In this document: in pieces, positions 55,529-59,860 of the stretch
Position numbering within the stretch: position 1 is the stretch's first letter
Layout of the letters: every line of letters starts with the position of its first letter
NCBI GenBank assembly: GCA_944320995.1
Contig: CALUJQ010000017.1
Span: 1-59,860, forward strand
From: an uncultured Barnesiella sp.
Lineage (GTDB): Bacteria; Bacteroidota; Bacteroidia; Bacteroidales; Barnesiellaceae
Length of the DNA stretch: 59,860 bases
Direction: 5' to 3'
The notes under the pieces: generated by a model
What the model was told of the DNA's origin: nothing
Databases searched by the model: none
The model's input: the letters and a program-made list of their open reading frames with translations, nothing else
Position numbers and translations under genes: made by a program

Positions 55529-55558
55529 CAAAGGTATAAACATTCAACGAATATCCAA
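55529..55558 (-). promoter_or_regulatory. Promoter of the ECF sigma factor gene
   Basis: Minus-strand TTG (55556-55558), a 19-base spacer and TACCTTTG (55529-55536). Start of transcription near 55522, about 22 bases before the ATG. This housekeeping-type promoter implies steady expression of the sigma/anti-sigma pair. Confidence 0.65.
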
Positions 55559-55654
55559 CGGAAACCGATTCTCTCAAAATCCAAATTACTCCCATCATTA
55601 TGCACCTCCGTACTTCCTTTTTCTTATCGGACCGATAAACTTTTATACTCAATA

Positions 55655-56539
55655 TCAAATTGCCTTTTTCTTCTTTACTCCATACTTTTCTTGATATTCC
55701 GAAGGAAGCATATTGGTCGATTTCTTAAACTGCTCGATAAAGTTCGACAAATTATTAAACCCGACTTCCATACTTAAAGTCGATATTTTCATTTTCCCTT
55801 CTATTAAAAATTTTTTCGCGTGACCTATACGCATATCATTCAAATACTGTACAAATGTTTTTTTGGTCCGTTCCTTAAAATAGCGGCAGAAAGCCGTTGG
55901 TGTCAATCCGGCAAGCGCAGCTACCTCTTCCAGTTTGATCGGCCGATTGAAATTCTTGACCAAATAACGGTATATCTTGTTGAACCGTTCAAAATCCGAT
56001 GAATTTACCGACTGGGTAAATCCCACACTTGCCAAAATCTCATACTCCTTGGCTTCGGCCATCATTTCCAAAAGCGTAAGCAAATTGGTTACACGCTCAA
56101 TTCCATTCTTATTAAATGTTTGGCGTATATATCGGGCTATCCGCGCCCTCGATTCACCCGTGAACAAGATGCCTCGCCGCGAACGTTCTATCAACTCCCG
56201 AATATTTGACATCTCAGGCAAACGTATTAATATTCCTTCAAAAAGTTCTTTCCTGAAATAGACGCAATGACACGTTGCTCTCAACTTCGAATCGGGATCG
56301 AAAAATTCCTTATCGTTACGCCACTCATGAGGTAGTTGCGGTCCCATCATACAAACATCGCCCTCTTCATATCCGCCTATATGATCTCCTACAAAACGAG
56401 TTCCCCACCCCTTTTCAATGCACATAATCTCCACCTCCGGGTGGTAATGCCACGGCACAATAAAGTATGGCAAATCTTCCCGATAAAAATTTATATAATT
56501 ATCAACGGCAAAAGGAAGTTCTTGATACAAAGGCTTCAT
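55655..56539 (-). CDS. AraC family transcriptional regulator with cupin sensor domain
   Basis: A 294-residue regulator. The N-terminal cupin (about 15-100: IVPWHYHPEVEIMCIEKGWG, FVGDHIGGYEEGDVCMMGP) is the ligand domain; the C-terminal pair of helix-turn-helix motifs (about 190-290) includes LEEVAALAGLTPTAFCRYFK and ISTLSMEVGFNNLSNFIEQF. Such regulators next to glycan loci usually respond to a sugar. It is transcribed from its own promoter toward the sigma gene, which starts 154 bases after its stop. It may control the PUL in addition to the ECF system, or another locus. Confidence 0.92.
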   Translation of the reverse strand: MKPLYQELPFAVDNYINFYREDLPYFIVPWHYHPEVEIMCIEKGWGTRFVGDHIGGYEEGDVCMMGPQLPHEWRNDKEFFDPDSKLRATCHCVYFRKELFEGILIRLPEMSNIRELIERSRRGILFTGESRARIARYIRQTFNKNGIERVTNLLTLLEMMAEAKEYEILASVGFTQSVNSSDFERFNKIYRYLVKNFNRPIKLEEVAALAGLTPTAFCRYFKERTKKTFVQYLNDMRIGHAKKFLIEGKMKISTLSMEVGFNNLSNFIEQFKKSTNMLPSEYQEKYGVKKKKAI

Positions 56540-56643
56540 GGTAGCATTAATTTAAGTGTCTCATCTAAATCCATTGATTGAAAAACAAACAACTTTGCCA
56601 TATATCGATTTTCTTCTCGATAAAAGGAACGATGACAACCAAA

Positions 56644-56674
56644 CAAAAGTAACGATAATAATATTATCGCCAAA
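56644..56674 (-). promoter_or_regulatory. Promoter of the AraC-type regulator gene
   Basis: Minus-strand TTTG (56671-56674), a 19-base spacer and TACTTTTG (56644-56651): both boxes match the Bacteroidales consensus. Transcription would start near 56637, leaving a leader of about 98 bases. Confidence 0.65.
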
Positions 56675-56726
56675 TAGAAACAAGTAGATTAACAATCCTT
56701 ATTTCGACTCGTTGTACTTTCTTTTA

Positions 56727-56734
56727 TATCTTTG
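56727..56734 (+). promoter_or_regulatory. -7 box for the ArsC/Spx-like gene
   Basis: TATCTTTG fits the -7 consensus 24 bases before the ATG at 56759. The -33 box is not clear (a TTG at 56712 is too close). It is divergent from the AraC gene promoter. Confidence 0.5.
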
Positions 56735-56758
56735 CCATAACAATAGTCCCAAAAACAT

Positions 56759-57130
56759 ATGGAAATTCTGTTTTTTCACTATCCTCCGTGCAGCACCTGC
56801 CGCAAAGCAGGAAAATGGTTAAAGGAACATCGCATAGAAGTTATCCCTCGACACATTGTCGAAGAGGCTCCCACGTCCGAAGAATTGTCCGAATGGGTCG
56901 CCCGCAGCGGACTGCCCCTGCAAAAATTCTTCAATACCAGCGGGCAACGTTACCGTGAACTGAATCTGAAAGAGCGCATACCCTGCGCCTCTGCCGACGA
57001 ACTGATAAACCTGCTGGCCTCCGACGGCATGCTGATAAAACGCCCGCTACTCATAGCCGGCGAACGGGTGCTTGCGGGATTCAATCCCCAGCAGTGGGAA
57101 GCGGCCCTGAATACCCAATCCCGGCAGTAA
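56759..57130 (+). CDS. ArsC/Spx-family thioredoxin-fold protein
   Basis: A 123-residue protein of the ArsC/YffB/Spx family. It has the N-terminal CSTC redox motif (Cys12 and Cys15) in YPPCSTCRKAGKWLKE, the central FFNTSGQRYRELNLKE, and the C-terminal KRPLLIAGERVLAGFNPQQW. Members are glutaredoxin-like arsenate reductases or RNA-polymerase-binding Spx proteins. The RP-L pattern (KRPLL) is present as in both. No arsenic genes are near, so a general redox or unknown role is more likely than arsenate reduction. Confidence 0.88.
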   Translation: MEILFFHYPPCSTCRKAGKWLKEHRIEVIPRHIVEEAPTSEELSEWVARSGLPLQKFFNTSGQRYRELNLKERIPCASADELINLLASDGMLIKRPLLIAGERVLAGFNPQQWEAALNTQSRQ

Positions 57131-57194
57131 ATAGAGACAACTCCTGCCGATACCACAGATTACAGAAAAAAGCAAGAAAATTAGAGAGTTTTGC

Positions 57195-57225
57195 TTGCAC
57201 GATTCGTAAATAAGCACTACCTTTG
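57195..57225 (+). promoter_or_regulatory. Promoter of rpsP
   Basis: TTG (57195-57197), a 20-base spacer and TACCTTTG (57218-57225) form a standard Bacteroidales promoter 40 bases before the S16 ATG. Confidence 0.7.
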
Positions 57226-57265
57226 CGCCGCTAATGCAAAATAATAACCAATTAAAAAATTTCAA

Positions 57266-57838
57266 ATGGCAACAAAAATCAGATTACAACGCTTTGGTCA
57301 CAAAGACTACGCATTCTATCAAATTGTAATCGCCGATAGCAGGGCACCACGTGATGGTAAGTTTATTGAAAGGATAGGTTCTTATAATCCGAACACTAAT
57401 CCTGCTACAATAAATTTGAATTTCGAAAGGGCTTTGTATTGGCTGACAACCGGGGCTCAACCCACCGATACCGTACGCAACATTCTCTCCAAAGAGGGTG
57501 TATTGTTGAAAAAACACTTGCTGGGCGGTGTAAAGAAAGGTGCTTTTACCGAAGAAGTTGCTGAGCAACGCTTCGAAGCATGGTTGAAAAACAAGAAATC
57601 GGCTACCGATGCCGAAAAAGCTAAAATCTCTGCCGCAAAAGACGCCGCTGCTAAGAAACGTCTGGAAGAGGAAGTAGAGAAAAACAAAGCTATAGCCGAA
57701 GCCGTCGCTGCTAAAAAAGCTGCCGAAGCCGCTGCCAAAGCAGAAGCCGAAGCCGCTGCCAAAGCCGAGGAAGAAGCTAACGCTGCCGCAGAAGCACCTG
57801 CCGAAGAGGCCGCTCCTGCTGCCGAAAGTGCTGAATAA
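57266..57838 (+). CDS. rpsP: 30S ribosomal protein S16 with Ala/Glu-rich tail
   Basis: A 190-residue S16. The core (about 1-90) is clear: [43 protein letters not shown] and the [17 protein letters not shown] element. From about residue 115 a charged helix and then a low-complexity Ala/Glu/Lys tail follow. S16 of most bacteria is 80-115 residues; long tails of this kind are usual in Bacteroidales, so it is not a defect. It sits alone here, with its own promoter and terminator, rather than beside rimM or trmD. Confidence 0.97.
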   Translation: MATKIRLQRFGHKDYAFYQIVIADSRAPRDGKFIERIGSYNPNTNPATINLNFERALYWLTTGAQPTDTVRNILSKEGVLLKKHLLGGVKKGAFTEEVAEQRFEAWLKNKKSATDAEKAKISAAKDAAAKKRLEEEVEKNKAIAEAVAAKKAAEAAAKAEAEAAAKAEEEANAAAEAPAEEAAPAAESAE

Positions 57839-57858
57839 TATTTTAGACAGCATATCGA

Positions 57859-57894
57859 AACAGGGTATCACGCAAGTTGATACCCTGTTTTTTT
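57859..57894 (+). terminator. Rho-independent terminator of rpsP
   Basis: A perfect 12-bp stem (AACAGGGTATCA at 57859-57870, complement at 57878-57889), 7-base loop and a T-run after it, 20 bases past the rpsP stop. Confidence 0.9.
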
Positions 57895-58045
57895 ATACGC
57901 ATTAAACCATTTCGGCTTTTCATATTGTGGAGAAATGCCGCATGTAAGAGTTGCACACCGACTCGGTAAAAGTAACTTTTATTTAAAAATAGCTTAAACC
58001 CAATATACTTTGAAACAAAAAAACAGAATAAACAAAAAAGAATAA

Positions 58046-58075
58046 TTGCTCTTTCGTCAAAATTTCGTAGCTTCG
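58046..58075 (+). promoter_or_regulatory. Promoter of the GH31 gene
   Basis: TTG (58046-58048), a 19-base spacer and TAGCTTCG (58068-58075), one base from the consensus TAnnTTTG. The ATG follows 23 bases after the -7 box. Confidence 0.5.
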
Positions 58076-58098
58076 TACGTCTTTCAAAATTTTATACC

Positions 58099-59682
58099 AT
58101 GAAAAAAACTCTGCTTCTTGCTTGTTTTCTAAGTGCATTCTTTATCTCACAAGCACAACAACAGTCCTCAATCGCCCCCATCAACGGTGAAAAATGGTGG
58201 GGTTGTTTCGTAGGGATCGGCAACGAAATGCCTTTTGCCTCGAACACAGCGCTCTATGACTTATCGAAAGTCAATTTCAACAACGAAGTATCGCCCCTGC
58301 TGCTATCCTCACAAGGCCGGTATATATGGTGTGAGAAACCTTTTCGGTTCCAAATGAAAAACGACACGCTCCTTATCGAAAGCGATTATGAGACCCCCTT
58401 AGTGACAACCGCCGGAAAAACATTGCGCGAAGCCTATCTACACGCCAGCAAAACCCATTTCCCGGCAAACGGGGCGACACCTCCCGAACTGTTTTTCAAA
58501 GAACCGCAATACAATACTTGGATCGAGTTGATGTACAACCAGAACCAGACCGATATTCTCAACTATGCCCACCAAATCATCAAGAACGGATTTCCCAAAG
58601 GCATTCTTATGATCGACGATAACTGGCAACGTTACTACGGGAACTTTGAATTCAAAGCCGAGAAATTCCCCGACGCCCGAGCCATGACCGACGAGCTGCA
58701 TCGCCTCGGCTTCAAAGTCATGCTGTGGATTTCGCCCTTTGTATCGGCCGACTCGCCCGAGTATCGAGATTTGGAGTCCAAGGGTTTTCTCCTGAAAAAC
58801 AAGAACGGGGCTCCGGCAATCGTAAACTGGTGGAACGGATACAGCGCCTGCTACGACCTGACCAACCCCGCCGCCGTAGAATCGTTCAAACAAACCTTGA
58901 ACCAATGTATGGAGAAATATGGTATCGACGGCTTTAAATTCGACGCCGGCGACATTGCGATTCTCGCCAACGGCGAATATGACTATTACGACAAAAATGC
59001 CGACCAGAACATATTCTCCCAACGTTGGGCCGAACTGGGGCTCTCCTATCCTTTCAATGAATTTCGGGCGGCATGGAAAACCGGCGGGCTTCCGCTTGTG
59101 CAACGTATCGGCGACAAAGACTACTCGTGGGAGGCCGTATCGATGCTCATTCCCAACATGGCAATCTGCGGCATGCTGGGTTACCCCTATGCTTGCCCCG
59201 ATATGATCGGAGGCGGACAATTCACCTCTTTCCTCAACATCGAGCCCGGTGAATTCAACGAAGAGCTCATCGTGCGTTCCTGCCAAGTCCACGCGCTCAT
59301 GCCTATGATGCAATTCTCGGTGGCACCCTGGCGGATTCTCAGCCCCGAGAATATGGAGATTTGCGCCCAATATGCCCGGCTGCACCACACAATGGGCGAC
59401 TACATCTATGAATGCGCCCGCCATGCCGCCGAAACGGGCGAACCCATCTTGCGGCATATGGAATACAGTTTCCCTCACAGCGGATTTACCGAATGCAAAG
59501 ACCAATTCATGTTGGGAGATAAATATCTGATCGCCCCGATGACCACCTCGGGCAACAGCCGTACCGTATATCTGCCCAAAGGCACATGGCGCGACGACCG
59601 GGGCAAAACGTTCAAAGGGCCCAAGAAAATCGAGACCGATGTTCCCCTCGACCGCCTGCCCTACTATGAACGGATAAAATAA
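58099..59682 (+). CDS. Secreted GH31 family glycosidase
   Basis: A 527-residue exported enzyme (signal peptide MKKTLLLACFLSAFFISQAQ). The GH31 barrel is recognised by WIELMYNQNQ, GILMIDDNWQRYYGNFEF, LGFKVMLWISPFVSADSPEY, nucleophile Asp282 in DGFKFDAGD, probable acid/base Asp339 in RIGDKDYSW, and GGGQFTSFLN. It is shorter than typical GH31 alpha-glucosidases (650 residues or more), with a small N-terminal beta domain and an abbreviated C-terminus. Alpha-glucosidase, alpha-galactosidase or sulfoquinovosidase activity are all found in GH31, and I cannot choose. It is a single gene with its own promoter, not part of a PUL here. Confidence 0.88.
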   Translation: MKKTLLLACFLSAFFISQAQQQSSIAPINGEKWWGCFVGIGNEMPFASNTALYDLSKVNFNNEVSPLLLSSQGRYIWCEKPFRFQMKNDTLLIESDYETPLVTTAGKTLREAYLHASKTHFPANGATPPELFFKEPQYNTWIELMYNQNQTDILNYAHQIIKNGFPKGILMIDDNWQRYYGNFEFKAEKFPDARAMTDELHRLGFKVMLWISPFVSADSPEYRDLESKGFLLKNKNGAPAIVNWWNGYSACYDLTNPAAVESFKQTLNQCMEKYGIDGFKFDAGDIAILANGEYDYYDKNADQNIFSQRWAELGLSYPFNEFRAAWKTGGLPLVQRIGDKDYSWEAVSMLIPNMAICGMLGYPYACPDMIGGGQFTSFLNIEPGEFNEELIVRSCQVHALMPMMQFSVAPWRILSPENMEICAQYARLHHTMGDYIYECARHAAETGEPILRHMEYSFPHSGFTECKDQFMLGDKYLIAPMTTSGNSRTVYLPKGTWRDDRGKTFKGPKKIETDVPLDRLPYYERIK

Positions 59683-59749
59683 GGAGTGAATGTCGTCACC
59701 AAATAGACGAATCCCTGTTTATCCTCTTCTATAACATCGAGGGTTAAAA

Positions 59750-59777
59750 CAAAGGCCGACTTTCCAGTCGGCCTTTG
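59750..59777 (-). terminator. Terminator of ssrA
   Basis: A perfect 12-bp stem (CAAAGGCCGACT at 59750-59761, complement at 59766-59777) with a 4-base loop. On the minus strand it is followed by TTTTAACC. It lies 7 bases past the tmRNA 3' end and can also stop plus-strand transcription from the GH31 gene. Confidence 0.8.
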
Positions 59778-59784
59778 CAATTTG

Positions 59785-59860
59785 TGGAGCTGGAGGGATT
59801 CGAACCCTCGTCCAAACGAGGAACTAATGAGCTTTCTACATGCTTATCTTCGCTTCGATT
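59785..59860 (-). ncRNA. ssrA: Transfer-messenger RNA, 3' part (cut by window edge)
   Basis: On the minus strand the end reads TAAGCATGTAGAAAGC and then GACGAGGGTTCGAATCCCTC with the acceptor strand CAGCTCCA: a T-arm and acceptor end typical of tmRNA, with the conserved AAGCATGTAG element before it. CCA is not encoded (CAA follows). The 5' half with the tag ORF lies outside the window. tmRNA rescues stalled ribosomes together with SmpB. Confidence 0.85.

Noticed and set aside
57266..57838. S16 protein about twice the usual length as a fusion or misassembly
   Set aside because: Long charged tails on S16 are common in Bacteroidales.
57284..57871. Long minus-strand frames opposite rpsP
   Set aside because: They arise from the repetitive Ala/Glu tail of S16 and give low-complexity Phe/Gly or Ala/Ser products; rpsP has its own promoter and terminator.
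58438..59505. A 355-codon open frame on the minus strand opposite the GH31 gene
   Set aside because: The plus-strand frame has a signal peptide, GH31 motifs and a promoter; the antisense product has no recognisable domain. It is a by-product of codon use.

Overview
The window looks like chromosomal DNA of a gut Bacteroidales bacterium. The evidence is two SusC/SusD pairs, an ECF sigma / FecR anti-sigma pair, promoters of the TTG-N19/20-TAnnTTTG type, a NusG-like antiterminator heading a polysaccharide operon, C-terminal Por/T9SS-type sorting domains, and a ribosomal protein S16 with a long Ala/Glu tail. Base composition would fit Barnesiella or a relative, but that is a guess. Almost everything from 64 to 56539 is on the minus strand, so operons are read from high to low coordinates.

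Region 1 (about 15130 to 64, minus): a capsule or O-antigen operon. It starts with a -7 box, a previously unannotated 25-codon leader ORF and a UpxY-like antiterminator. Then come UDP-GalNAcA synthesis (tviC, tviB), an acetyltransferase, a GT4, a Wzx flippase, a YdjC/ChbG deacetylase, a Wzy polymerase, two more GT4 enzymes, UDP-L-FucNAc synthesis (fnlA, fnlB, fnlC), a GT2 and wbuC. No initiating sugar-phosphate transferase and no Wza/Wzc genes are in view.

Region 2 (15222 to about 19620, minus): a hybrid histidine kinase with receiver and HPt domains sits three bases before an NtrC-type sigma-54 activator. Beyond the activator's terminator is a small secreted protein made of three repeats, preceded by an excellent -24/-12 sigma-54 promoter and an upstream inverted repeat. 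This is a compact candidate regulatory module, and the most interesting thing in the window.

Region 3 (19758 to 37286, minus): a polysaccharide utilisation locus with SusC/SusD, a GH66-like enzyme split by a frameshift in a G6 tract, a stand-alone FG-GAP protein, and a six-hairpin glycosidase lipoprotein with beta-trefoil and CBM-like modules. Upstream is a sugar-handling operon: MFS sugar transporter, two cupin-type phosphoglucose-isomerase homologues, a mannose-6-phosphate isomerase fused to a P-loop-less kinase-like domain, and a ROK kinase. An alpha-glucan such as dextran is the best guess for substrate.

Region 4 (37517 to 56651, minus): a second utilisation locus with GH20, DUF4838, SusC (with STN domain), SusD, a lipoprotein, a LamG protein with an internal 468-bp duplication, a LamG-GH18 enzyme and a GH95 fucosidase. 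It is flanked by FecR, an ECF sigma factor and an AraC regulator. The enzyme set points to fucosylated, GlcNAc-containing host glycans.

Region 5 (56727 to the end): housekeeping plus-strand genes (ArsC/Spx-like protein, rpsP, a secreted GH31 enzyme) and, at the right edge on the minus strand, the 3' part of tmRNA (ssrA).
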